A stretch of 39,429 nt of DNA. It comes from Candidatus Gastranaerophilales bacterium (lineage in GTDB: Bacteria; Cyanobacteriota; Vampirovibrionia; Gastranaerophilales; Gastranaerophilaceae). The position numbers and the translations under genes were made by a program. This document shows, piece after piece, positions 16,049 to 24,551 of the stretch (positions within the stretch are counted from its first letter, which is position 1; each line of letters begins with the position of its first letter). Under the pieces are notes generated by a model, which made no database searches, was not told the origin of the DNA, and worked only from the letters and a program-made list of their open reading frames with translations. Location of the stretch: positions 1-39,429 of the forward strand of contig CALURX010000001.1 in NCBI GenBank assembly GCA_944323265.1, written 5' to 3'.

Positions 16049-17943
16049 TATATCTCCTCAAGTGATTTTTGTAGAATCCCGGATACCCGATTGATTCTCT
16101 TTTCTGCGTTATCATAAAAAGCGTTCATTTTTTCTATAATATTTTCAATAATTTCAGGCGTAAGAGTTCTTGCCATTTTCATTTCATAATCCAGATTAAT
16201 TCTATCTGCTATTGTAATAAAATCTAAAAGCTTGCTTTCTTTTGTGCAGTCAGAGCTCATATAAAGATAATACTCAGAAATTTTTTTGAGCGATTTTAAA
16301 ATTTCCGGCGTAATATTCTTTTGCCTTTTAAGGTCGTTATTAAAGCTTTTCAGCATCCCTCTGCCTTTTTCTAACTTTGGAATATCTTGTACAAGCCCAT
16401 TTAAATCATGCTGTAATTTTTCTTTAATTACAGGAATATTATAACTATATTTATTATCAATCTCTCCGAAGTTTAAATCCGGCAGATTTTTTAAAGCTTC
16501 CTCCAGCGGCATATTTTTAAATCCGTCAATCTGTGCACCTACCATTGAAGCATTAATGTATTCTCTGTCGTTAAATTTTTCCGTGTATTCGTAAAGCGGC
16601 TTTATAAACGCTGCGTACACGGATTCTGTAGGAATCAACTCACCTTTTATACTCTTAACGTAATAAAGCGATTTATTAAGATTTGTAAGTCTCCTTGTTG
16701 CAGTTCTCTTGCGAGCCTCTTCATTGTCAGAGTTAGACAGAGATTTTGCAAAAGTATCAAAGTCTTTTGCCGTAATCTCCCACCTGCCGGTTTGAGGGTT
16801 CTTTGCACAGACAAGATCTTTGTATGCAGAATCCTTACTGTAGCACTGCCCTTCTAAATACGCTAAATCCTGCCCTACAACAATAATTCTTGAGCAGCCT
16901 AAGATTCTTGCAGAATTTATTGCAGTATATGAAACAGTACCTTTAGACCAGTATTCTTCCGCACTTTCTCCGATGACATCTGCCCAGTATAAGTTTATAG
17001 GCATATTAGCCGAAATATGAGAATAAACATTTTTGAATTTAAATTTTCTTAAATTCGGGTGTGAATAAGGCTCTGTAATAAGATTTACCTTTGATAAATC
17101 AATTCCTTCAATTTGTCTTGATGAATCATAAGATTCAATCAAACAAAGATAATCAGGTGTAATATTATGTTTAGCAAGAGTTTTCATTGCTGTCCCGACA
17201 ACAAAAAGAACGAATTTGTGCCGGTATTTTTTTATGACCTCTATGTCTCTATCTAATGAAGGCCCAGCAGACACTACAACTGCAGTCTTGCCTTTATATA
17301 AATCTTTGATGGAAGTTAGCGGAGGCTCATTCATAAGATGCGGAATATTTTGCAATAGGTAAATAAGAAGCGGATAAAATTTTTGTTTCGTATACTTCAA
17401 ATCCAGCATGTATGAGCCTATCATTCTTTGCAGCTTTTCCACAAACTCTCCGAATCCGGCGCCGCATAGTTCTCTGTATGCCGTTGTTATAAGCATATAG
17501 GGAGAATTTTGGGTATTGGATTTTTTGTAAATATATTCTCCGGCTTTTTCTAAATCAGTCGTGATAAAGACATTTGATTTTAGTATATCTTGAGAAAAAT
17601 CAACCAGGGTAAAAGCTATTTTTAATATATTTAAGTCAGGTTCATATAGAACAACCGTTCCTATTGAATTAGCTGATGCAACCTGAAACAAATATCCAAG
17701 CCCTATTCCGTAAATAATATGAATAGATACAGGGTCATTTTTTACTCTTGCAAAAATCTCCCTTGCTTCGCCCAATGGGTTTTCTTTATGGTGGAGATAC
17801 TTACCTTTGTATATAAAATTATAGAACCCATTTTCCTGCACAAGCTGAGGAACATCAGTTACTATGTACTCCGCTAACTTCTTAGCAAGATTCTTGTCCT
17901 TTGTTTCTAAAGCCTTAATATTTTTTTCAAAAATATTATTCAT
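16048..17943 (-). CDS. DUF115 (6-hydroxymethylpterin pyrophosphokinase MptE-like / motility accessory factor) family protein
   Basis: 631 residues from the ATG at 17943; GGAG ends 5 nt before it, while an ATG at 17946 or GTG at 17949 would be too close. The central part (KTAVVVSAGPSLDRDIEVIKK followed by YLCLIESYDSS and IIVVGQDLAYLEG) matches the DUF115 core found in Maf motility accessory factors and surface glycan transferases. The N-terminal half (IHIIYGIGLGYLF, VVLYEPDLNILKIAF) is the companion Rossmann-like region, and the C-terminus is helical. Maf proteins put nonulosonic acids on flagellin, but here no flagellin or sugar-acid synthesis gene is visible, so a general glycosyltransferase role is only inferred. 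It lies inside the translation-related operon between rlmN and dtd. Confidence 0.8.
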   Translation of the reverse strand: MNNIFEKNIKALETKDKNLAKKLAEYIVTDVPQLVQENGFYNFIYKGKYLHHKENPLGEAREIFARVKNDPVSIHIIYGIGLGYLFQVASANSIGTVVLYEPDLNILKIAFTLVDFSQDILKSNVFITTDLEKAGEYIYKKSNTQNSPYMLITTAYRELCGAGFGEFVEKLQRMIGSYMLDLKYTKQKFYPLLIYLLQNIPHLMNEPPLTSIKDLYKGKTAVVVSAGPSLDRDIEVIKKYRHKFVLFVVGTAMKTLAKHNITPDYLCLIESYDSSRQIEGIDLSKVNLITEPYSHPNLRKFKFKNVYSHISANMPINLYWADVIGESAEEYWSKGTVSYTAINSARILGCSRIIVVGQDLAYLEGQCYSKDSAYKDLVCAKNPQTGRWEITAKDFDTFAKSLSNSDNEEARKRTATRRLTNLNKSLYYVKSIKGELIPTESVYAAFIKPLYEYTEKFNDREYINASMVGAQIDGFKNMPLEEALKNLPDLNFGEIDNKYSYNIPVIKEKLQHDLNGLVQDIPKLEKGRGMLKSFNNDLKRQKNITPEILKSLKKISEYYLYMSSDCTKESKLLDFITIADRINLDYEMKMARTLTPEIIENIIEKMNAFYDNAEKRINRVSGILQKSLEEI

Positions 17944-17945
17944 CA

Positions 17946-18968
17946 TCACTCCAATTTATTCTTACCCCTGAGCTGGCCGCAGGCTGCGTCAATATCAGCA
18001 CCGCGTTCAAGTCTTACAGTAACTTTCTTGCCCGAATGTTCGAGAAGATATTTAAACTTCATGGTGTCATTTACGGAAGGTTTTTTATAATCATTCTCAA
18101 TAACTGAATTATAGGGTATGAGATTAATATTACATTTCAAATCTTTTAGGTAATAAACAAGCTCTTTTGCAACTTGCGAGGTATCATTGAAACCGTGAAT
18201 TAAAATATATTCTATAGTTATTCTTCTTCCGGTTTTATTAATATAATTTAAAAGAGCATTTTTTAATTCATTTAGTTGGTATTTATTTTCTATCGGCATA
18301 ATTTGTTTTCTCAAATCATGCGTTGGAGCGTGCAAAGATATTGCAAGAGTGGACTGCAAATCCATATCTGCAAGTCGATTAATCCCCGGAATAATTCCGC
18401 TTGTTGAAATTGTAATTCTTCTTGCTCCTATTTGAAAATCATTGTTAAAAATTTCCAATGCCTTAAGAACATTATCGAGATTTAACAACGGTTCGCCCTG
18501 CCCCATAAATACTATATTTGTAACCTTGAGCCCTGTATCTCTTTGAATAGTTAATACCTGCTCTATAATTTCTTTGTAATTAAGATTTCTTCTAAATCCG
18601 CCCTTACCGGTTGCACAAAAAGAACAGTTGACTGCGCATCCGACCTGAGAACTTACGCAAGCTGTGAGATTTGCCCTATTATCAAACCTCATCAAAACCG
18701 TTTCAACACACTCACCGTCAGGATATTCAATCAGATATTTGATTGTACCGTCTTTGCTGACCTGCTTTATTTTAATTTGTGTATCTGTAACAGAAGCAAT
18801 ACTTTTCAGCTGCTCTCTAAAATCCTTGGAAAGATTCGTCATCTCATCTATAGAAGATACAGATTTTGAATAAATCCAATTATGAATTTGTTTAGCCCTA
18901 AACTTTGTTGCACCAAGTTCAGACATTAAATTTTCAAGTTCTTCTAACGTTAATCCTGCAAGTATCAT
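17946..18968 (-). CDS. rlmN: 23S rRNA A2503 / tRNA A37 C2-methyltransferase RlmN
   Basis: 340 residues. A radical-SAM enzyme that methylates C2 of A2503 in 23S rRNA and A37 in some tRNAs. The radical-SAM cysteines form C111-AVN-C115-SF-C118, inside SSQVGCAVNCSFCATGKGGF. Further family signatures are NIVFMGQGEPLLNLDNV, ITISTSGIIPGI, LAISLHAP and the C-terminal DAACGQLRG, whose cysteine is the methyl-carrying, resolving residue of the family. Cfr is an alternative, but A2503 C8 methylases lack such a housekeeping context, so RlmN is preferred. The start codon overlaps the stop of the upstream YkgJ-type gene (ATGA), indicating coupled translation. Confidence 0.95.
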   Translation of the reverse strand: MILAGLTLEELENLMSELGATKFRAKQIHNWIYSKSVSSIDEMTNLSKDFREQLKSIASVTDTQIKIKQVSKDGTIKYLIEYPDGECVETVLMRFDNRANLTACVSSQVGCAVNCSFCATGKGGFRRNLNYKEIIEQVLTIQRDTGLKVTNIVFMGQGEPLLNLDNVLKALEIFNNDFQIGARRITISTSGIIPGINRLADMDLQSTLAISLHAPTHDLRKQIMPIENKYQLNELKNALLNYINKTGRRITIEYILIHGFNDTSQVAKELVYYLKDLKCNINLIPYNSVIENDYKKPSVNDTMKFKYLLEHSGKKVTVRLERGADIDAACGQLRGKNKLE

Positions 18969-19702
18969 TGTAATTTATCCTTATAAAATTCAATGATATC
19001 AACTTTTGCTTTTAGTAATAAAGCCTGATGAGCAACTTCATCCTTCCAGGCATTAAATGCGCAGGAGGAAGGAAGAAGTTTAAGCGGATTATGCGGGAAA
19101 TCTTTGCATATATCCGGTCTGTTTTCATAGTCCGAACAAAGATTTCCTTTTAACTTCGGACAATAGTAATAATATACCTTTTCATCCCCCATAGTATTAT
19201 TTAAAAGCTCAAAATACTCCGGATTAGCCTTTTTAGCGTCCTCGTCAGTTTCATAGGGAACAAATACCGAAACAAAATCCTTGGAGAATTTATCTCCTCT
19301 CAAAGCTCTTTGTTTAAGCTGAGCATAAGATAATTCGCTTGTTGCAAGTTTGCAGCAAGATGCACACTTATTGCAAGTATAATTTGCTTTTTTTTCAAGA
19401 ATATTTTTATGAATCGTTTTTAGCTTTTGCCTGTAATCTCCTGCAAGAAAGCTTAATATTTTAATCTGCCAGTCTCTGTATTCACAATTTGGAGGATACG
19501 GAGTAAATACATCTTTTTTCTCAATTTTGCAGTCTTTTACAGGACATTTTGCGCAAGGATTTTCAGGCTTAAATTTATTAACCTCAGCCCTTATGCTTTC
19601 TGCAGCCTCAATAAAAATTCGCTCATAGTTATTTTTTAAATCATCAAACTGCTCTTTTAATGGTTTTATATCTTCAGATGCTTTACTAAAAAAATTATCC
19701 AT
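18965..19702 (-). CDS. YkgJ-type cysteine-cluster (zinc/iron-chelating) protein
   Basis: 245 residues from the ATG at 19702; a TTG at 19738 extends the frame but is better read as part of the promoter. Seen: a first cysteine group C-AKC-PVKDC near residue 50, the YkgJ-family core YTCNKCASCCK near 120, and C-PKL...C-SDYENRPDIC-KDFP near 190-210. The family is thought to bind zinc or an Fe-S cluster; the biochemical role is not known. It opens the operon with rlmN (4-nt overlap). No ribosome site is visible; a -10 lies 7 nt upstream, suggesting a leaderless mRNA for the whole seven-gene unit. Confidence 0.82.
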   Translation of the reverse strand: MDNFFSKASEDIKPLKEQFDDLKNNYERIFIEAAESIRAEVNKFKPENPCAKCPVKDCKIEKKDVFTPYPPNCEYRDWQIKILSFLAGDYRQKLKTIHKNILEKKANYTCNKCASCCKLATSELSYAQLKQRALRGDKFSKDFVSVFVPYETDEDAKKANPEYFELLNNTMGDEKVYYYYCPKLKGNLCSDYENRPDICKDFPHNPLKLLPSSCAFNAWKDEVAHQALLLKAKVDIIEFYKDKLQ

Positions 19703-19709
19703 ACACCAG

Positions 19710-19738
19710 ATAATATCACAAATTACCGAGCTCGACAA
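19710..19738 (-). promoter_or_regulatory. candidate leaderless promoter of the seven-gene operon
   Basis: On the minus strand TTGTCG (19738-19733), a 17-bp spacer, TATTAT (19715-19710), then 7 nt to the ATG at 19702. No Shine-Dalgarno occurs before that ATG. It sits in the 87-bp gap shared with the divergent superoxide reductase gene. Confidence 0.6.
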
Positions 19739-19789
19739 TGCGGATAAAATATAAGAAGTTAAAATGGTGGGTGTAAGAAAGGATATGTT

Positions 19790-20182
19790 ATGGCTACAGA
19801 AAAATTACAACTTTACAAGTGTGAAGTATGCGGAAACTTGGTTCAAGTAATCTTACCAGGGGTTGGGGAACTTGTCTGCTGCGGAGAACCTATGAAATTA
19901 CTGGAAATTCAGCACGATACTAGTGAAATTGGCGAAAAACATGCTCCGAAAATTGTATTCAGAGAAAACGAAAAATATGTAGAAGTAAAAACTCACCCTA
20001 TGATTTTAGAACATTATATTCAGTTCATTGAAGTTTATAAGAAAGACAAATCGGAGCTGCATTTGAAATATCTGAATCCAGGCGATACTGCGGAATTTAA
20101 AATAACAGGCCTTGATGATGACATTAAAGCTATAGAAAATTGCAATATTCATGGTCTGTGGGGGGAGGATAAAAATGATTAG
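19790..20182 (+). CDS. desulfoferrodoxin-type superoxide reductase
   Basis: 130 residues. It reduces superoxide to hydrogen peroxide without releasing oxygen, a defence typical of anaerobes. Both iron sites are visible. The desulforedoxin-type Fe(Cys)4 centre uses C11, C14, C30 and C31 (YKCEVCGNL, VCCGEPM). The catalytic Fe(His)4Cys centre uses H51, H69, H75, C118 and H121 (EKHAP, THPMILEHYIQFIE, ENCNIHGLW), so this is the two-iron class. The lysine of the EKHA motif is present at 50. The ATG at 19790 has AAGAAAGG about 8 nt upstream. The 3' end overlaps the ferritin gene by 8 nt, so peroxide made here would arise beside a protein that consumes iron and oxidant. Confidence 0.95.
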   Translation: MATEKLQLYKCEVCGNLVQVILPGVGELVCCGEPMKLLEIQHDTSEIGEKHAPKIVFRENEKYVEVKTHPMILEHYIQFIEVYKKDKSELHLKYLNPGDTAEFKITGLDDDIKAIENCNIHGLWGEDKND

Positions 20183-20663
20183 CGACTCTATTAATAATAT
20201 TATTAATGAACAGATAAACAAAGAATTTTATTCCGGTTATTTGTACTTGTCAATGTCTGCTCACTTAAGAGAGCTTGGTTTATTCGGGTTTGCAAACTGG
20301 ACGAAGGTTCAGGCAAAAGAAGAAGTCGAGCATGGGCTAAAACTCTTTGATTATCTGATTGAAAGAAACAGTTTTGTAACTTTAAAACAGATTAAAACTC
20401 CTGAATTCGAGTTTAATGGTATACTGTCAATTTTTAACCATATTTATGAACATGAAAAAAGTATAACCGCATCCGTTATGCAGATAGCAAAAGCTGCGGA
20501 AGAAGAGTGTGACAGAACAACTCTGTCTTTTATTGATTGGTTTATTAACGAACAGATTGAAGAAGAGCAGAATGTAAAGGATATAATAAAACGTCTGGAA
20601 CTTTTTGGCGACAACCATGCTTCTCTATTCCTTATGGATAAAGAACTGGGCGAACGTAGTTAG
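20175..20663 (+). CDS. ftnA: bacterial non-haem ferritin (FtnA type)
   Basis: 162 residues from the ATG at 20175, which has GGGGGAGG just upstream; the open frame extends 8 codons further from a GTG, but the ATG is much better supported. All ferroxidase ligands match the numbering of E. coli FtnA: E17, E50, H53, E94, Q127 and E130. The protein assembles into a 24-subunit iron-storage shell. No haem-binding methionine pattern suggests bacterioferritin. The gene overlaps superoxide reductase by 8 nt and is followed at once by a strong terminator, so the pair forms a two-gene stress operon. Confidence 0.95.
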   Translation: MISDSINNIINEQINKEFYSGYLYLSMSAHLRELGLFGFANWTKVQAKEEVEHGLKLFDYLIERNSFVTLKQIKTPEFEFNGILSIFNHIYEHEKSITASVMQIAKAAEEECDRTTLSFIDWFINEQIEEEQNVKDIIKRLELFGDNHASLFLMDKELGERS

Positions 20664-20664
20664 C

Positions 20665-20690
20665 AAAAAAGGACTTTATAGTCCTTTTTT
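20665..20690 (+). terminator. intrinsic terminator after ferritin
   Basis: AAAAAAGGACT, loop TTAT, AGTCCTTTTTT: an 11-bp stem with T-run, starting 2 nt after the ferritin stop codon. It separates the stress pair from the tagged operon that follows. Confidence 0.92.
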
Positions 20691-20777
20691 CTTGTTTTTT
20701 ATTTTTGTTTTTGGTAAATTAAATTGTGTGTGGAGTATTTTTTTATTTTGTAAAAAAATGTAAAATTCATGCTTAAA

Positions 20778-20787
20778 TACTAGCAAA
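20778..20787 (+). promoter_or_regulatory. TACTAGCAAA upstream element, copy B
   Basis: Exact TACTAGCAAA, ending 49 nt before the ATG at 20837. The identical 10-mer precedes the tagged gene at 38210 at nearly the same distance. A TAATAT hexamer (20809-20814) 21 nt downstream may be the -10. The rest of the 173-bp gap holds the ferritin terminator and AT-rich DNA without an ORF. Confidence 0.55.
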
Positions 20788-20836
20788 AATTTATATTTTA
20801 GAAACTTTTAATATATAGGTACCAGATGGGGTTCGT

Positions 20837-21916
20837 ATGATTAAAGCAGTAAGAATAACAGATAGTAATACAAGTTTTGGCGCGAAGTCCGAATCAAAAA
20901 AAGAAGAGGATAACGAATCCAAAATATTGCCAAATACTTTAAGAACGCGAATTGCACAAAAAATTGATAAAACACAAAGTGCGTTCACTGAATATCCCAT
21001 AAAAGGGTTTCGAGGTGATGTTAATTCCGACTTTTATGAATTTTTATCAATGGGAATTGTGCCATATCTGGCAGGAAGTGCAATGTTTATGGCAATGTTC
21101 AATCTGGTTACCAAACATCTTAATCTAAAATCGCAGAAGCTAGCAGTAAATGGTAAAAAAATGGCGCTGGGCGTTATACTTTACGGTTTATTCAAAACAT
21201 TGTCAGCAGATCTGGTAACCCGTCCTGTATACTGGGGAACCGGAGTTGATATCGAACTACCTTATACAAATGTTTATTATCCGCTTCCAACACAGCCCGG
21301 TAAAGATGCTAATATTTATCCTTTAAGGCAGCAAAGAAAAGTTTATGACAGCAGAGAGTTCTTTAGAAAAGACTTAATCCAAAATGATCCGGACTATGGG
21401 GTTAAATATTACGATAAGATTGCAAAGAAAATAGGTTTAGGAGATGACTTAAATGATTCTGTTACAGAGACAACCCCAATAATCCAAAGTATAATTTCAA
21501 CAACCAAGACAGCAAAATCGCTTTCAACTTATGCTTGGGCTGGTGTTGGTGTTGGTCTTGCGGCTCAAAATTCCTGGACAGACTTATTTGATGCAATATC
21601 AAACAGAAAACGTCATATTGCAAAACCCGGAGAAGGCTTCTTTACTAAAATTGGAGCTAGACTAAAGAATGCAGGCACTAATTTTGTTGATATCTCCAAA
21701 ACATTTGGAAAATCATTTGTAAAAGCATTTAAAACATTATGGACCGGAGAAAAAGGAACTTCAGGCTTTATGAAACATGCTGGAAAAGCTTGGATGCTTC
21801 TGACAGCGGCTCTTACTATTGGAAGTACAGCAAATGTTATATATAAGGCAAGACATATGGGTAAATTAGCCAATAAAGACATTATAGATGACAATAAAGA
21901 AAGTACGGTGATTTAG
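20837..21916 (+). CDS. multi-pass membrane protein of unknown function with N-terminal SFGAK tag
   Basis: 359 residues and no family I recognise. It opens MIKAVRITDSNTSFGAKSES; the SFGAK at 13-17 resembles the NFKA/NFKG tags of other proteins here. A charged linker follows, then hydrophobic segments at about 73-92, 108-125, 228-246 and 318-340, so it is probably an integral membrane protein without a cleavable signal. Between the second and third segments lies a soluble part rich in Tyr and Pro (for example NVYYPLPTQPGKDANIYPL). Start ATG at 20837 with TGGGG as a poor ribosome site. It is the first gene of a three-gene unit ending with a GH13 enzyme, and the next gene starts 1 nt after its stop. 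Confidence 0.75.
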   Translation: MIKAVRITDSNTSFGAKSESKKEEDNESKILPNTLRTRIAQKIDKTQSAFTEYPIKGFRGDVNSDFYEFLSMGIVPYLAGSAMFMAMFNLVTKHLNLKSQKLAVNGKKMALGVILYGLFKTLSADLVTRPVYWGTGVDIELPYTNVYYPLPTQPGKDANIYPLRQQRKVYDSREFFRKDLIQNDPDYGVKYYDKIAKKIGLGDDLNDSVTETTPIIQSIISTTKTAKSLSTYAWAGVGVGLAAQNSWTDLFDAISNRKRHIAKPGEGFFTKIGARLKNAGTNFVDISKTFGKSFVKAFKTLWTGEKGTSGFMKHAGKAWMLLTAALTIGSTANVIYKARHMGKLANKDIIDDNKESTVI

Positions 21917-21917
21917 T

Positions 21918-24551
21918 ATGACATCAATTAATCCGATACAGACAAATATAGATAATACTAAGTCTCATAAGCCTCATAGACCTTATAGAGAGGCTGAAGG
22001 CCGTATTCAGACACAAAATAATGCCAAGCCGCTTCCGGGACAAGGGCATCTGGTACACGATTCTTTAATTACTATCCCTAAATATTTCTTAAAAGATATC
22101 GCGTACGACATAAAAGCAGTTAAGGATGGATTCAAAGGCACTGCTAATGATCACCAGTCAGGACGTCTCAACGATGTAGGTCTTAAGCTTGGCGGTATCG
22201 GAATTGCAACAATGCTGGCTGCAAGAACAACAAACCCGATGGCAAGAGTTATGGAATATGCGGGGCTTGGAGCTTTTCTGGCTTCTATGTCATTGTATCC
22301 TTTGATTGCAATAAATACTCCTTCAAGATTATATCAAGGTTTTAATATCGGAAAAGAATATATTGACGATCAAGGCCGTAAAAAATCCGTATTACAGGAT
22401 CCGAATTATATTCCGTTTGATCTCTATAGAGGAGAATATCCTGGTGAAGATTTGGATATTATCGGTGACAGGTTAGGAGTTCCAAGAGGTATTCAGGATC
22501 GCCATGATGTTATCAAAGAACAGATGAGAAAGATTGGTATCCAGAATAATACATTATGGATGATGACTGCTGGTGTCGTTCCTGTTATGACAGCTTTGAT
22601 TTGCTGCGGATTGGAAAAAATCATAGGACCTTGGATTGAAAAGGCAAGAAATTCAAATTACAATTCTAAGATTACAAAGGCTCTTGAAAGAACCAACAAT
22701 ATGAATATTTCCGCAGGAGAAATCGGAAATACTACTCTGAGCAAAAATGTAGCAAGAATACTTACGAATTACAAAAATCAGGAACTTCCAAAATCTGAGT
22801 TTGATAATCTTGTAAAAATGTTTACTAAAAATCTCGATGCAAATACTGCAGAAGGTGTAAAACAAGATTTGGCAAATATATTGCAGATGGAAAAACGCGG
22901 CGTCAAATCATTTGTTACAGATGAAAAAACTGCCGAAACTCTTATTAATACAATAAGAACCAGTTTGCCAAATACTAATAAAGCAACTTTAGAAAAAGTA
23001 TTCATCCCGACACAGGATGAAATAAATAGTATTCTTAAGAAATTTGAATCAAAAGAGTTAACATCAGAAGAACTCTTGAAGTTTAAATCAGAACTTAAAT
23101 CTCTTTTTGATGAAAAAATCGCAAAAGAAGCGGCAGTTTCTAAAGAATCTTTAAATGGGTTTAAAAACAGAATTATTGAAAATATTTCAAAATCAATACA
23201 GAAAACCCCTTCAAATTATGTATCTGAAGCTAATATAAAAGAAATCACCGATTTTGCTAAAATTCTTAGTGTATTTAAAGAAAACGATAAGATTTTAGAT
23301 AAATGTAAATCCTTCAAGTTTGAGCACGCTCCGGAAACGGTTATTGCGCGTTCTTACAGTGCTCAATTTGAAAAGACGCTGCTTGATGTTCTTGGTGTAA
23401 AATACAAGGAGCTTAAATTACTGAGAAACTCTGAGCAGGCAGTGCAAGAAATGCTTGACAAGAAGCTTACAGAGCTGGCGTCAAATCCGGCTAAGTATGA
23501 AGAAGCTGTTTCTAAGCTCGGAAAGATTATGTCAGAGATGGAAATCAAGCTTAGCGGCAAATCTGCAAGCAAATCTCACATTGTTGATTTAATAACCGCA
23601 ATAGAGAATAATTACAACAATACTGCTAAACTTCTGAATGAAACCGGTAAGGGCAAATTCTCAAATACAATCGGAAAACTTGTAAAAGAAGACGTTTCAA
23701 CTCTTTCAAATTCAGTAAGTACAAGACAGGAATTGTTTGATATACTGGATGGTGTTAAAGAAAATAAATTTGCGGATATTGCAAGTAAATACTGGTCCCC
23801 AGAATTTGGAGAAGCCGGAAGAATTGAATACGCAAAAGAAAATGCAAAAGGTGTAGGTTCTTCTAAAAACTATACAATTTCAAGAATCATCGAAAGATAT
23901 CAAGGTGCAAACAATTCGTTTAACAGAATCTTGCATACGCTTGATTTGTATAACAGAAAAGAGCCGGTATCTGCTTATGATAAAGAAATTCTTCAAAAGG
24001 GTAAAGAGGCAATACTCACTGCAACATCTTCCGATCATACATTGAAGCTTAATACAATAAATAATCCTGACTTCTACAAAGATGTTATGAATACAGTCTG
24101 GGGTGCAGAAGAAGGCGTTGATCCAAAAACAACTAAGGCAAAAGGACGTATTACAGAATCAACAAGGAACGCTCTTAAACGTTATGACAGTAAGGAATCC
24201 GGTAATATAATGACAAGATTCCAGCAGTACATAAACAGATTCAGAAATATAATCGGAAATAACAATATAGACTTTACAAAACCGGAACATCTTGTGGATC
24301 CGGCAGCACTTAGGAATTATACAAAAGAATCTAAGACCAGAATGTCTATGTTCAATTTGGTATCACAAACTCCGGTAGACTTTGTTAAGAATGCCGCAGA
24401 GAGACGATATACAAACCAAAAATGGGCAAGACTTGCCGGTACAATAGGCGGAATAGTCCTTGGCGGAACAATTCTTGCACAGTTAGGATTCGGTAAAATA
24501 AGAAACCCACATACGTTAAAAAAGCAGGTGAGCGATGATGCAAGTAAGTAA
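21918..24551 (+). CDS. large membrane-anchored coiled-coil protein of unknown function
   Basis: 877 residues with no family I can name. The N-terminus (MTSINPIQTN) is tag-like in its Ile spacing but lacks NFK; GFKGTAN appears at 71-77. Hydrophobic segments lie at about 87-103, 114-132, 208-232 and again at the end (about 842-862). The 600 residues between the last two are hydrophilic and helical, rich in Lys, Glu, Asn and Leu, consistent with a long cytoplasmic or surface stalk anchored at both ends. It may act as a scaffold for its neighbour enzyme (inference). The ATG at 21918 follows the previous stop by 1 nt with GGTGA upstream; the 3' end overlaps the GH13 gene by 14 nt. Confidence 0.75.
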   Translation: MTSINPIQTNIDNTKSHKPHRPYREAEGRIQTQNNAKPLPGQGHLVHDSLITIPKYFLKDIAYDIKAVKDGFKGTANDHQSGRLNDVGLKLGGIGIATMLAARTTNPMARVMEYAGLGAFLASMSLYPLIAINTPSRLYQGFNIGKEYIDDQGRKKSVLQDPNYIPFDLYRGEYPGEDLDIIGDRLGVPRGIQDRHDVIKEQMRKIGIQNNTLWMMTAGVVPVMTALICCGLEKIIGPWIEKARNSNYNSKITKALERTNNMNISAGEIGNTTLSKNVARILTNYKNQELPKSEFDNLVKMFTKNLDANTAEGVKQDLANILQMEKRGVKSFVTDEKTAETLINTIRTSLPNTNKATLEKVFIPTQDEINSILKKFESKELTSEELLKFKSELKSLFDEKIAKEAAVSKESLNGFKNRIIENISKSIQKTPSNYVSEANIKEITDFAKILSVFKENDKILDKCKSFKFEHAPETVIARSYSAQFEKTLLDVLGVKYKELKLLRNSEQAVQEMLDKKLTELASNPAKYEEAVSKLGKIMSEMEIKLSGKSASKSHIVDLITAIENNYNNTAKLLNETGKGKFSNTIGKLVKEDVSTLSNSVSTRQELFDILDGVKENKFADIASKYWSPEFGEAGRIEYAKENAKGVGSSKNYTISRIIERYQGANNSFNRILHTLDLYNRKEPVSAYDKEILQKGKEAILTATSSDHTLKLNTINNPDFYKDVMNTVWGAEEGVDPKTTKAKGRITESTRNALKRYDSKESGNIMTRFQQYINRFRNIIGNNNIDFTKPEHLVDPAALRNYTKESKTRMSMFNLVSQTPVDFVKNAAERRYTNQKWARLAGTIGGIVLGGTILAQLGFGKIRNPHTLKKQVSDDASK

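Noticed and set aside
20661-20668. TAGCAAAA at the end of the ferritin gene, similar to the TACTAGCAAA element.
   Set aside because: It is the stop codon followed by the A-run of the terminator, so it is a chance match; it shows that short forms of the motif must not be overcounted.
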